64,000 bases of DNA from Streptomyces sp. NBC_01210 (lineage in GTDB: Bacteria > Actinomycetota > Actinomycetes > Streptomycetales > Streptomycetaceae): assembly GCF_036010325.1 (NCBI RefSeq), contig NZ_CP108549.1:1488001-1552000 (forward strand), read 5' to 3'. The translations under genes were made by a program, and so were the position numbers. Shown here piece by piece: positions 17,927 to 26,863 of the stretch (its first letter is position 1; each line of letters opens with the position of its first letter). A model generated the notes under the pieces. That model made no database searches. It worked only from the letters and a program-made list of their open reading frames with translations, and was not told the origin of the DNA.

Positions 17927-18342
17927 GGCCTCCCCCTGCTCAACCCCCGCACGGTGCGGGTGGTGTTCCGTCAACAAACGGCGTGAGCCTACTACTGTCA
18001 CACGGACAACTCGAAGGCTCGTCCGGATGTTTTTCGGCCGACGACAGGCGCGTTGATCATGGGTTGTCCTGGTATTCGGGGAGATGGCATTCCGGCGTTG
18101 GCGGACCACACCTGGCGGCACGTCATCTTTCGGACCGTCACAGATGGCTGGAATTCTTCGCTCTGCGGGAATCTTCCTGCCTGGTCAATCGTCAATCTGT
18201 ACGGGGGCTCGGGGATCCGCAGGCGCCACGCACATCACATTCGGCTCGACTTCGCCCCGGCTTTGGATTCGGCGGCCGGAGTAGAGCAGCGGAATCCGGG
18301 CAGCCACCCTGAAGTCGGACAGAGGTGGGAGTGACAGGGTCC
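17927..18342. other. 416-bp divergent intergenic region
   Basis: Separates cvnA (minus) from the small membrane-protein gene (plus). It is noticeably less GC-rich than its flanks and should hold both promoters. I see no convincing RNA gene, repeat or palindrome. Confidence 0.4.
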
Positions 18343-18783
18343 ATGGACACGGACGAGCGTCGCAGCGGGGTGCAGGCGACGAGTTATGCGAATGTCCCAC
18401 GGCAGCTCTGGGTGGAGGAGCCGGCGGTGAGCCGGCGCATGGCCGATCCGGTCCGTACGGCAGCGGTCCGCGCGGTGATCATCGCCTCACTGACGATGAT
18501 TCAGGGAATGATCGCCTTTCTCTGCACGCTCACCGGGGCCTGGCTGGCCTTCCCGATGGTGCTCAGCAGCGTGGGCAGCACGGTGGTGGCGACGTGGGCG
18601 GTGCTGGACGTGTGGGTGACCCGCCAGGTGTGGAACCAGCGCAATGGTGTGGTGTCCATACCGAGCAGCACCGCACGGCAGCTGCGACGTGAGCGCCGCA
18701 GGGTGCGGCGGACGGCCAGGGCGGCCGCCCGCCAGGCCGAGCGGATACGGCGAGGCGGCTCGGGCAGGCTCTCGCAAGCCTGA
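18343..18783 (+). CDS. Small membrane protein, unknown function
   Basis: 146 aa. Two adjacent hydrophobic helices (AVIIASLTMIQGMIAFLCTL and AWLAFPMVLSSVGSTVVATWAVL) follow a polar N-terminus, and the C-terminus is strongly basic (ARQLRRERRRVRRTARAA). Not recognised. It is divergent from the conservon and could be a conservon-linked membrane protein, but nothing shows it. The start is uncertain: GTG 18325, GTG 18331 and ATG 18343 are in frame. GAGGTGG (18322-18328) is too close to 18331 and rather far from 18343; ATG is preferred. Confidence 0.65.
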   Translation: MDTDERRSGVQATSYANVPRQLWVEEPAVSRRMADPVRTAAVRAVIIASLTMIQGMIAFLCTLTGAWLAFPMVLSSVGSTVVATWAVLDVWVTRQVWNQRNGVVSIPSSTARQLRRERRRVRRTARAAARQAERIRRGGSGRLSQA

Positions 18784-18832
18784 ACGGCCGCGCCTCGTGG
18801 GTGATGCGGAGCGGGCGGCGCCGCCCAGGGCG

Positions 18833-21800
18833 CTAAAACACGCCCTGGCCGACGGGGTCCGTGGCGGCCGGGGCGGCATCTTCCGGGTCCGTGGCGGGTT
18901 GGTCGGTGACGGCCGCGTCCACGCTCGGCCGGTCGTTGGCAACCGGGTCCGTGGCGGGCTCCGCCGGGGGCGGGGTCCGCTTGAACATCCGGGTCGCGGT
19001 GATCTCGCCGTGCACCGACTCACCTGACGGGTCCTGCTGCGGCAGTCCGGGCCGCAGATGTTCCTCCACGCTGATGTACTTCAGGCCCGCGCGCAGATCG
19101 GCGTCATTGCGCAGCCGGATGACCAGCGGGAATTCAGCGAGGGCCGTGGTGTCGAAGAGCCCGGTCGTATAGAGCAGCTGGACGCCCAGGGCATTGGAGA
19201 CGGCGCGCTGGAGCTCCAGCAGATACGTCGCGTTGGCCCGGCCGATCGGATTGTCGAGGAAGAGCGTGCCGGCGTGCCGGTGCTTGTCCCTGCCGCGGTC
19301 GTTGCTGCGCAGGGCGGCCATCGTGCAGTACAGGGCGATCGCCGCGGTGAGCAGCTGGCCGCCGGAGAAGACATCTCCCATCTGACCCACCGGGACCCGC
19401 TCGGCGCGCAGCACGGCGTCGGGCTTGAGGATCTCCACGGCTACACCCTTCGGCTGGAGGGCAGCCTGAACCCCGCGCAGGAGCAGGGACATTCCGTCCC
19501 TGCGGCCCTCCCCGTAGACCGCGGTGGAGTTCTTCTTCACGGCGGCGCGGGTCGCCTCGTCGATGACCTCGCCGAGCCGCTCGGCGAGCGTCGTCTGGTC
19601 CGGCTCGTCGAAGCGGATCCGCAGGAACTCCTGCCCCGACCACTCACCCAGCCCCTCGGGAAGGCGCGAGAGCCGCTGCGCCGAACGCAGCGTCGTCAGC
19701 GCCGACTCCACCAGACCGCGCAGCCGGTCGACGATGGTGTCGCGGTTGCGCTCCAACTGCTCCAGCTCGTCGGTCAGTACGCGCAGCCGGGGCGCGAAGG
19801 CCTCCGCCCACTTCGCGGCGTGCTCGGGAAGAGACGCCGCGGGCAGCTCCCGGATCTGCTGGCGCGCGGGGGTGCGCACCTGCTCGTACCGGGTGGAGTT
19901 GGCGTGCCGTACGAGGATGTCGCTCGCCTCCCGTACGGCTGCCTCGGCGGCCGAAAGGTCGGTGGCGCACCCGCGCAGCGAACGCCGGGCTTCGGCGGCG
20001 GAGTGCCGCGCCTCCTCCAGGCTGCCCGGGTAGGGATCCTGTGCGGTCTCCTCGTCCTGGCTGTGGTCCCGCAGCAGGTCGCGCAGAAGCGCGGCGGTCT
20101 CGTCGAAGCCGCCCGCCGCGTCCTCGGCCACCCGGTGCGCGTGCAGCAGGCTGGTGTGAGCTGCGCGGGCCGTCTCCAACGCGTCGGTACGGGAGGTCAG
20201 TTCGGCGGTGGCGGTACGCAGCCGGGCCTGGGCCTGCTCGGCGTCGGCGGGGACCAGATCCTCGGGGAGTTCGGTGTGCGCCTCGCCGTCGGCGGGGGCC
20301 AGCCGCTCGGACTCGCCGCGCAGCCGGCCGAGCTTCTCGCTGGCTTCCGCAGCGCGCGACTCCAGCATCTGTACGAGCGACTCGGCGCGGGCGGCGGCTG
20401 CCTGGCGAGAGGGCCCGTCGGCACCGTCCGTACCCTCCAGGAGCTGCGCGGCGCGGGTGCGGACCTTGTTGGTGAGCCGGTCCAGCTCGGCGAGGGCCGC
20501 GCTCTCGTCGCTCTCGGCGCGGGCCTGCTCGGCGCGCAGGTCGGCGCCGACGCCCACCTTCTCGTACAGCTGGGAGGCAGCGCGGTACGCCTCGCGCAGG
20601 GCGGGCAGCGCGGTGCGCGGCGCGTCCGGGTCCGCGTCGGGGAGGTTTTCGGGGGCACCGGCGACCTCGGCCCGCTCGGCGCGGAGCGCGCGAGCGGTAC
20701 GGCGGGCGTCGTCACCGGCACGCTGGGCGGCACGGCGGTCCTCGTCGGCGGCCTTCGCCCGCTCCAGGCAGGTCGCGGCCCGGGCCTCGGACTCGACGGC
20801 CTCGTCGGCCAGTTCACGCAGTTTCAGCTGCCAGCCGGCCCGCTCCCGGAGCCGGAAGGCGAGGCCCGCGAGCGCGTCGGCGGCACGGCGGGCGCGCTGG
20901 GCCGCGTCCTGGCGCTCGTCCCGGACACGGGCCGCGTCCGCCGCGGCCTCGTCCGCCTCCGCGCGCACCGTACGGGCCTCGCTGAGCGTCGCCTCTGCCT
21001 CCTCGGCGGCTTCGCGGGCCGTCTGCGCGCCCTGCGCGAGCTCGGCGAGCATGCCGGCGGGGCAGTCGTCGCGCCAGGAGCCGAGGCGGGCGGCGATCGA
21101 ACGGTCTCCGGCGAGCCGGGCCGCCAGCGTGCGGATCTCCTCGTCCCGGGCGGCGGCCCGGGCCCGCAGGGCCTGCCGCTCCTCGTCGGCGGCGTGCTCG
21201 TCGTGCATGGCGGGGTTCGGCGGTACGAGGAACACCTCGCCGTTCTCGCCACCGGTGCCGGGGCCGGGGCTCGGCACGGGCGCGAGCAGCGCGGCGGCGG
21301 TTCCGACGGCCACGGCGGAGCGGGGCAACAGCGCGGCTCCGGCCAGGACTTCGCGCGCGCGGGCGTGCGACGCCGGGTCGGTGATCACCACACCGTCTAC
21401 CAGCTCGGGCCGGGCGGCGAGCACGGCGGCATGATCGGCCGGGTCGACGGCCTGCGCGAGGTAGCGCCAGCCGGGGAGGGCGGGGATGCCGTGCTCACCG
21501 AGGTACTCGACAGTGGCGAGGACGTCGGGTCCGGGGGGCAGCAGCCCGCCGTCGCCCAGCGCGCCGAGGATGCGGGCGTCGTCGGCTGCGGCGGTACGCA
21601 GATCGAAGAGATTCCGTTCGGCGGAGGCGACGGACTGGTCGAGGAGCTCGCGCAGCTCGTCGGCGAACCGGTCCAACTCGTCTGCGGTGAGAGGGCCTTC
21701 GTCGGCACGGAGGGGGGCGGTGACGACGGTGCGGGTGGGATGGGCTGCGGCGGGAATGCGACCGGCGGCCGGGTGACCCGACCCGTCGGGCCCGGCGAGC

Positions 21801-24154
21801 GCGTGAGCCATATGTCCCTCGGCTCGCGCGTCGGCGAGCGCGTGAGACGGACGGAGGCTCGCGTGCCCGTGGTCCGCGCCGTGGGTGGCCGCTCGCCCGC
21901 CACCGGCTCCCGCCTGCCCGTGGCCGACCGCTCCACCGGGTGCCTCGGAGACGGCGGGCTCCTGGTCCGTACGGGCAACGCCGTCACCGTAATCGGCCGC
22001 CGTGGGGCCCTGGCCCGCAACGGCTCCGGCCTGGGCGTGGGCTGAGTCCCCGCGCCCATCGGCGAACGACCCTCCGTCCGTACCGGCAACGCCACCGCCC
22101 GGCGCCGGGACCGACGGTTCCTGGCCCGCGGGCTCGGCTCGCAGCCCGTCGGCCGAGTGGCCCGCCGTCTGGGAGGCCGTCGCCCCATGCCCGGTAGCGG
22201 AGAGTCGCCCGACGCCACCCGCGGCCTCCGGCGTACCCCCGGCAGGAAGGTCACCCAAGCCCGCCGCGCCCGAGTACCGCCGCGGGGAGGGCACCGCCGC
22301 CGGAGCCGATGGCGGCAGGCTGAGCAGCTCCGCCAGACGCTCGTCCTCGGCGATCGAGTCCGCCGCGCGGCGCTCGGCCTCGTACGCGTTCTCCGCGGCC
22401 AGCGCCGCGTCGGCCGCGCGGGCCGCGGCCAGTTCCGCGCGCGCCTCCGCCGCGGCCGCCTCCTTCGCCCGGTCCGCCGTCGTACGCCCGGCCTCGCGGG
22501 CCGCGTCCCAGGCCGCGACCGCCGACTTCTCCGCGTCGCTCGCCGCGAGCGCCGCTCGCGCCGGGTCGGCGTCGGGTGCGGTGTCGTCGAGCCAGCCGGC
22601 CCGTACCGCCTCGGCCGTCTCCTGCTCCACCTCGCTGAGCCGCTGGCGCAGATGACCGATCTCGCTGCGGGCGCGCTGCGCCTCGGTGGCGGCGACCGTG
22701 GCGTCGCGGTGGGCGGCCTCGCCCGCCTCCTGGAGCGCCGCGGACCGCTCCTCCTCCTCGTTGGCCACGCGCTCCCCGCCCTCGGCCGCGGCGTGCAGCG
22801 CGCGGACGAGATCGGCGGCGGCCGTGGCGCGGGCGGCGAGCGCCGGGGCCGCGTCCCGTTCGGCCTCACGGATCGCCGCGGCGACGCGCGAGGAGCGGTC
22901 GCCGGCGGCCCGGTGGCGCAGTACGGCTTCGGCGGCCTGCCAGGCGGAGTGCAGTGTGCGCGCGTCGGTCAGCTCGCGGCGCTGTGCCGCGGCGCCCTTC
23001 TCCGCGACGGTGAGCGCCAACGAGGCGTGCCGGTAGGCGAGTTCCGCGGCGATGAGAGAGCTGCGGCTGCGCGCCTGCTCGGCCTCGGTGACCGTGTGGG
23101 CGGCGGAGGTGACCTGCTGGGCGAGGTCGCTCGTACGCCCGCGCTCCTCCGCGGCGCGCGCGGAGAGCCGACGCGCGAGCGTACGGGTGCGGCGTTCGGC
23201 GCCCGCGTGGATCTCGCGGGCCCTGGCGCGGGTCTCGGCCGCCTCCACGATCCGGCCGAGCAGATCCGCCGATCCCGCAGTGAAGTCGCGTTCGGCGGTG
23301 AGCTCCGCGCGGCGGCCGAGTTTGTTGCCGAAGCTGCTGACGAGGTCGGCAAGGCCGTCCGTGTCACGGGTGTCGGTGACGGCGCGCAGCAGCAGGTCGG
23401 TGAAGTCGGAGTCCTTCTTGACCGCGAAGAGTCCGGCCGCCTCGCCCTCGTCGGCGTTCATCTCCCGCTGGTAGCGGAACAGTTCGGGGTCGAGGCCGAT
23501 GTCGCCGAGGTGCTCGTTCCAGCGGTCGTGGATCTCCTCCCAGTGCACATCGAGGTGCGGATACGCCTTGCCGGCCTCGGTGATGGCGTCCCGGAAGCCC
23601 TTCATGGTGCGGCGGCGGCCACGCGCGCCCGATGCGCCCTCGACGGGTGGGCGGACGGTGGTGGCCTCGGCGACCGGGAGCGAGTCGAGGCTGAGTCCGG
23701 GGCCCGGCCGGAAGGAGTACCAGGCTTCCGCGAACTTCCGTGGGTCGTTGGAGACCTGGCGACCCCGCCACTCGCTGACCTTGCCGACCACCACCAGCTC
23801 GCCGGTGAGGGTGTGCTGCCACTCCAGGGCGACATGCCCGCAGTCGTCGGCGAGCAGGAATTTGCGCAGTACACCGGAGCTGGCACCGCCAAGGGTGTTG
23901 CGGTGGCCGGGCAGCATCACCGAGAAGATCAGCTTCAGCAGTACGGACTTGCCGCCGCCGTTCTCCAGGAAGAGCACACCCGCGGGGGCGGGGCGGCGCG
24001 GCGGGCCGACCGGCTCCTCCTCGAAGAACTCCGCCTGGGCAGGGGCGGGGTGGGGCACGGGCTCGCCGACCCCGCGCAGGTCCAGCACGGTGTCGGCATA
24101 GCGCGCACCGGCGGGCCCGATGGAGTAGAGGCGTACCCGGGACAACTCGTACAT
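18833..24154 (-). CDS. SMC/MukB-like ATPase (B subunit of condensin-like operon)
   Basis: 1773 aa, the largest gene here. Walker A FLENGGGKS with K69; long Ala/Arg/Glu-rich coiled coils at about 260-600 and 1015-1500; a globular hinge at about 820-1010 (LGEHGIPALPGWRYL). The C-terminal head has the ABC-like signature VFSGGQLLTAAIALY (S1597) and Walker B TLFLDN. The Walker B acidic pair is D1634-N1635, so the usual catalytic Glu is Asn. A His/Gly/Ala-rich low-complexity insert (about 610-810) precedes the hinge. Gene order F-E-B matches mukFEB, mksFEB and jetABC, so it probably loads on DNA with its partners. It lies 34 bp after the E gene. No JetD/MksG Toprim nuclease follows: the next gene is on the other strand. 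Confidence 0.8.
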   Translation of the reverse strand: MYELSRVRLYSIGPAGARYADTVLDLRGVGEPVPHPAPAQAEFFEEEPVGPPRRPAPAGVLFLENGGGKSVLLKLIFSVMLPGHRNTLGGASSGVLRKFLLADDCGHVALEWQHTLTGELVVVGKVSEWRGRQVSNDPRKFAEAWYSFRPGPGLSLDSLPVAEATTVRPPVEGASGARGRRRTMKGFRDAITEAGKAYPHLDVHWEEIHDRWNEHLGDIGLDPELFRYQREMNADEGEAAGLFAVKKDSDFTDLLLRAVTDTRDTDGLADLVSSFGNKLGRRAELTAERDFTAGSADLLGRIVEAAETRARAREIHAGAERRTRTLARRLSARAAEERGRTSDLAQQVTSAAHTVTEAEQARSRSSLIAAELAYRHASLALTVAEKGAAAQRRELTDARTLHSAWQAAEAVLRHRAAGDRSSRVAAAIREAERDAAPALAARATAAADLVRALHAAAEGGERVANEEEERSAALQEAGEAAHRDATVAATEAQRARSEIGHLRQRLSEVEQETAEAVRAGWLDDTAPDADPARAALAASDAEKSAVAAWDAAREAGRTTADRAKEAAAAEARAELAAARAADAALAAENAYEAERRAADSIAEDERLAELLSLPPSAPAAVPSPRRYSGAAGLGDLPAGGTPEAAGGVGRLSATGHGATASQTAGHSADGLRAEPAGQEPSVPAPGGGVAGTDGGSFADGRGDSAHAQAGAVAGQGPTAADYGDGVARTDQEPAVSEAPGGAVGHGQAGAGGGRAATHGADHGHASLRPSHALADARAEGHMAHALAGPDGSGHPAAGRIPAAAHPTRTVVTAPLRADEGPLTADELDRFADELRELLDQSVASAERNLFDLRTAAADDARILGALGDGGLLPPGPDVLATVEYLGEHGIPALPGWRYLAQAVDPADHAAVLAARPELVDGVVITDPASHARAREVLAGAALLPRSAVAVGTAAALLAPVPSPGPGTGGENGEVFLVPPNPAMHDEHAADEERQALRARAAARDEEIRTLAARLAGDRSIAARLGSWRDDCPAGMLAELAQGAQTAREAAEEAEATLSEARTVRAEADEAAADAARVRDERQDAAQRARRAADALAGLAFRLRERAGWQLKLRELADEAVESEARAATCLERAKAADEDRRAAQRAGDDARRTARALRAERAEVAGAPENLPDADPDAPRTALPALREAYRAASQLYEKVGVGADLRAEQARAESDESAALAELDRLTNKVRTRAAQLLEGTDGADGPSRQAAAARAESLVQMLESRAAEASEKLGRLRGESERLAPADGEAHTELPEDLVPADAEQAQARLRTATAELTSRTDALETARAAHTSLLHAHRVAEDAAGGFDETAALLRDLLRDHSQDEETAQDPYPGSLEEARHSAAEARRSLRGCATDLSAAEAAVREASDILVRHANSTRYEQVRTPARQQIRELPAASLPEHAAKWAEAFAPRLRVLTDELEQLERNRDTIVDRLRGLVESALTTLRSAQRLSRLPEGLGEWSGQEFLRIRFDEPDQTTLAERLGEVIDEATRAAVKKNSTAVYGEGRRDGMSLLLRGVQAALQPKGVAVEILKPDAVLRAERVPVGQMGDVFSGGQLLTAAIALYCTMAALRSNDRGRDKHRHAGTLFLDNPIGRANATYLLELQRAVSNALGVQLLYTTGLFDTTALAEFPLVIRLRNDADLRAGLKYISVEEHLRPGLPQQDPSGESVHGEITATRMFKRTPPPAEPATDPVANDRPSVDAAVTDQPATDPEDAAPAATDPVGQGVF

Positions 24155-24188
24155 GGCGGCGGACTCTCGTCTTCGGCAGGTGGCAGGG

Positions 24189-25088
24189 TCAGGCGTGGAA
24201 GGGCAGACCGGCGTCGGCGGTCAGCTCCAGGTCGTCCGCGTCGGTGGGCGGCACGAGCGTGGCGGTCCCGTCGCTGACCGGTACGACGCCGAGCTCGAGC
24301 AGTTCGGCCATGGCCGAGCTGCCCGCCATGTCGCGTACCTGCAACTGGTAGCGGGCGGTGGTGCGGTATGCGCCTCCGGCGTCGTCACCGGTGCGCTGCA
24401 GGAAGCCCGAGTCGGTGAGGAAGGCGACGGCCTTGCCGACGATGCCGGTGGTGGATCCGGCGAGACGGCGCGCGTCCTTGGTGGCGCCGGTGGCGCTGCG
24501 CCGTGCGTAGATCCGCCAGGCCGCTTCCAGGCCTGGGGCTTCGGTGGCGGGGTCGGTGTTCTCGCCCTGCTCCTCGGCGCGCTCCTCGAGGCGGCGGCAG
24601 GCCTGGCGGACGAAGGCATCGACGCCGTTGACGGTGATCCGGCCGATGTATCCGTCGTCGGCGAGGTCTTCGGGGCGCGGGAACGCCATGGCGGCGACGG
24701 CGAGATGTGCCAGGCCGTGCAGGAAGCGGTCGGCGGAGTCGGCGGACGCGCGCCGGGCGTAGTCGCCCATGCGGACGGCGAAGACCGAGTCCTCACCTGC
24801 GGCCACGGCCATGCCGGCGCGCGTGGAGACTTCGAGGACGACGAGGCCGAGGCCGGTGGCGACAGCGTCGGCGAGCCGGGCGAAGGCGGCGTCTTCGCGG
24901 TAGCGGCGCAGCAGTTCGGCGTACTCGGCGTCGCGTGCGGGCAGCAGCTTGGGCTGCAGCCCGAAGGAGACGAGTCGGGCGGCGTCGGCCGCGTCGGCGG
25001 GCGTGACCGCGGTCGGGGTGGCCGGGCCCGACTCCTCATGGACGTCCGCCTCACGCCACTCGTGCTGTTCGGCGTGGTGGTCGGTCAC
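24189..25088 (-). CDS. MukE/MksE-like winged-helix subunit (E)
   Basis: 299 aa, predicted alpha-helical winged-helix protein with helix-rich core (DAAFARLADAVATGLGLVVLEVS) and a second winged-helix-like part (GSTTGIVGKAVAFLTDSGFLQRTGDD). Proteins in this position bind the kleisin and DNA in MukBEF/MksBEF/JetABC complexes. Function is inferred from its place between kleisin and ATPase genes more than from sequence. GTG 25088 is preceded by AAGGAGCACCA; the longer frame runs into the upstream repeat element. Confidence 0.7.
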   Translation of the reverse strand: MTDHHAEQHEWREADVHEESGPATPTAVTPADAADAARLVSFGLQPKLLPARDAEYAELLRRYREDAAFARLADAVATGLGLVVLEVSTRAGMAVAAGEDSVFAVRMGDYARRASADSADRFLHGLAHLAVAAMAFPRPEDLADDGYIGRITVNGVDAFVRQACRRLEERAEEQGENTDPATEAPGLEAAWRIYARRSATGATKDARRLAGSTTGIVGKAVAFLTDSGFLQRTGDDAGGAYRTTARYQLQVRDMAGSSAMAELLELGVVPVSDGTATLVPPTDADDLELTADAGLPFHA

Positions 25089-25129
25089 TGGTGCTCCTTG
25101 CTGCGGAAGAGGTGAAGGGGTGGCCAGGG

Positions 25130-25270
25130 GCCCTTCGGGCCTGTCCTCAGTCGCCGGACGGGCTGGAGGATCAGCCCCTCCGGCGTTTGAGGAGCGGGGC
25201 TTGGGGCGGAGCCCCAACAGGTGCCTCTCCGGCGGTTGAGGAGCGGGGTCCGGGGCGGAGCCCCGGTACT
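25130..25270. repeat. Inverted/direct repeat element inside the F-E-B operon
   Basis: CCTCAGTCGCCGGACGGGCT (25145-25164) pairs, with 3 mismatches, with AGCCCCTCCGGCGTTTGAGG (25173-25192), forming a large hairpin. Then TTGAGGAGCGGGG plus a GGGGCGGAGCCCC mini-hairpin occurs twice (25187-25215 and 25237-25265). It belongs to the family also seen at 2650 and 32115. Lying between two operon genes, it could stabilise mRNA or attenuate E and B. Confidence 0.8.
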
Positions 25271-25275
25271 GGTAT

Positions 25276-26802
25276 TCACGCGGCCTCCGTGCGGTCCGCC
25301 GCCATGCCCGCCGCGTCCAGCAGTGCCGTGCCCACGATCAGGTCGGCGCCGCCGAACTCCGGGTCGTCCAGCTCGGTGCCGTCGTCGACGGCGAACAGCA
25401 GGCGCTCCTCGCCCTGCCGGTAGGCGGTACCGACCGGTGGGCTCGCCGCGTGCACGGCCAGCAGCGCGACCAGATACGGCAGTTCGGGGTCGCGGCGGCG
25501 GGCCTCGGCGAGCAGGCCGGAGAGCCGGCGCGGTGCGTCGTGCTCCAGGTCGAGCAGCTCCATCGCGCTCGCGAGCTGCTCGTCGCTGAACCGGCTGTCG
25601 TCCGGGGTGGCGATCAGATCGGGCTCGGGCATCTCCGCGCCCAGATGCTCGCGCTCCACCGGCGGGGTCAGCAGCATGTCGACCAGATCACCGACCCGTA
25701 CGGACGACGGCGTGCGCAGCCCGGTGCCGCGCGCGAAGAATGCGTCCGTGACGCGGATCGCCGCTTCCAGGGGCAGCGGCAGCAGCGGGGCAACGAGCTG
25801 CCCGTACAGATCGAGTCCGGAGCGCGCGGTGGGCCGGGCGAAGGCCTGGCGGTCCTGCTCGGCGCGGAACAGCGGGCCGGCCTCCAGCAGCCGGGACTGC
25901 AGCTGGGTGTGGCGGCGGATGCAGTCCTTGACTATGTCGACCAGCTCGGCGGCGCGCCGCTTGTGCTCCGGGTCCTCGGCCTCGTCGCGTGCCTTGCGGA
26001 TGTTGGTGAGGATCGCGTTCTCATGGCGGTAGCGGTCGGCGACATGGTCGAGCGCCTCGGCGATCATGTCGGGGACGGCGTTCAGCCAGTCGACGGCCCG
26101 CACATTGCGGCGGGTCGCTTCCAGGGTCCTGCGCAGTGTCTCGGCGTACTGCACGGTGCGGTACCTGGCCTGCTCGGCGGCGAGCTGGGCGTCGGCGAGC
26201 CTGCCGCGGCTGATCAGGACCTCCAGCTTCACCTCGGCCGCGATCTGCGCGCTGGTGACGTCCGTGTCGAGCGCGCCGACCAGGACGTTGACCGCTTCGT
26301 CGGTCGTACGGAGATAGACGCTGCCGCCGTATCCCGGGACTTCCTCGATGAGCTTGAAGTCGTAGTCACGGCGGGTGTAAACGCCGTCGGGTCCGAAGGT
26401 GCCGTACACCGCGCGGAATCCGCGGTCCACGCTGCCGACGTTGATCAGGTTCTCCAGCACCCAGCGGGCGACGCGCTCATGCTCGGCGACCGGGCGCCGC
26501 GGGGCCTGGGCCGCGACGCGCAGCAGCAGCCTGGCCACTATCTGGTCATGGTCGGCGCCGGTGTCGAAGTCCATGTTCAGTGTGACGAGGTCGATGGCCG
26601 CGAGGGCGACCTCCGCCATCGCGTAGACCGAGTACTCGCCCGCGAGATTGGCCTTGCGCACGTCGAGATCGTGCAGCGGCGCGGTACACGCGAGCGCGCG
26701 CAGCCGCCGCGCGAGCCCTTCGTCGGCGGCCGGGCCCTGTGCGGGCCTCGGCCCCGCGCTGAGCTGGGGCGGAACGAAGTCCGTCGAGGCAGGCGAAGTC
26801 AC
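25276..26802 (-). CDS. MukF/MksF/JetA-like kleisin subunit (F)
   Basis: 508 aa, mostly helical. N-terminal winged-helix dimerisation-like region (HERVARWVLENLINVGS, RRDYDFKLIEEV, SVYLRTTDEAVNVLVGALD), a middle helical bundle with long helices (AEVKLEVLISRGRLADAQLAAEQAR and following), and a C-terminal winged-helix-like region. This architecture fits the kleisin of MukBEF-like complexes. GTG 26802 has no good ribosome site, but TAATCT ends 7 bp upstream, so a leaderless mRNA is plausible. First gene of the operon; a repeat element separates it from E by 187 bp. Confidence 0.75.
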   Translation of the reverse strand: MTSPASTDFVPPQLSAGPRPAQGPAADEGLARRLRALACTAPLHDLDVRKANLAGEYSVYAMAEVALAAIDLVTLNMDFDTGADHDQIVARLLLRVAAQAPRRPVAEHERVARWVLENLINVGSVDRGFRAVYGTFGPDGVYTRRDYDFKLIEEVPGYGGSVYLRTTDEAVNVLVGALDTDVTSAQIAAEVKLEVLISRGRLADAQLAAEQARYRTVQYAETLRRTLEATRRNVRAVDWLNAVPDMIAEALDHVADRYRHENAILTNIRKARDEAEDPEHKRRAAELVDIVKDCIRRHTQLQSRLLEAGPLFRAEQDRQAFARPTARSGLDLYGQLVAPLLPLPLEAAIRVTDAFFARGTGLRTPSSVRVGDLVDMLLTPPVEREHLGAEMPEPDLIATPDDSRFSDEQLASAMELLDLEHDAPRRLSGLLAEARRRDPELPYLVALLAVHAASPPVGTAYRQGEERLLFAVDDGTELDDPEFGGADLIVGTALLDAAGMAADRTEAA

Positions 26803-26809
26803 GCTGCAC

Positions 26810-26815
26810 AGATTA
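26810..26815 (-). promoter_or_regulatory. Candidate -10 box of the F-E-B operon
   Basis: TAATCT on the minus strand, ending 7 bp before GTG 26802. Transcription would begin at or near the start codon. A -35 is less clear (TTGTCA or TTCGAC upstream with non-ideal spacing). Confidence 0.45.
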
Positions 26816-26863
26816 GGTCCTCGCACTGACAACGGTCGAAACGGCGCAGAAGCGACCGTCCGG

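Noticed and set aside
13718..18783. Conservon as part of the condensin-like system
   Set aside because: The small membrane-protein gene and opposite transcription lie between them; conservons occur in many unrelated places.
19058..24277. Long plus-strand frames (995 and 706 aa)
   Set aside because: Antisense to the SMC-like gene; no start signals or domains.
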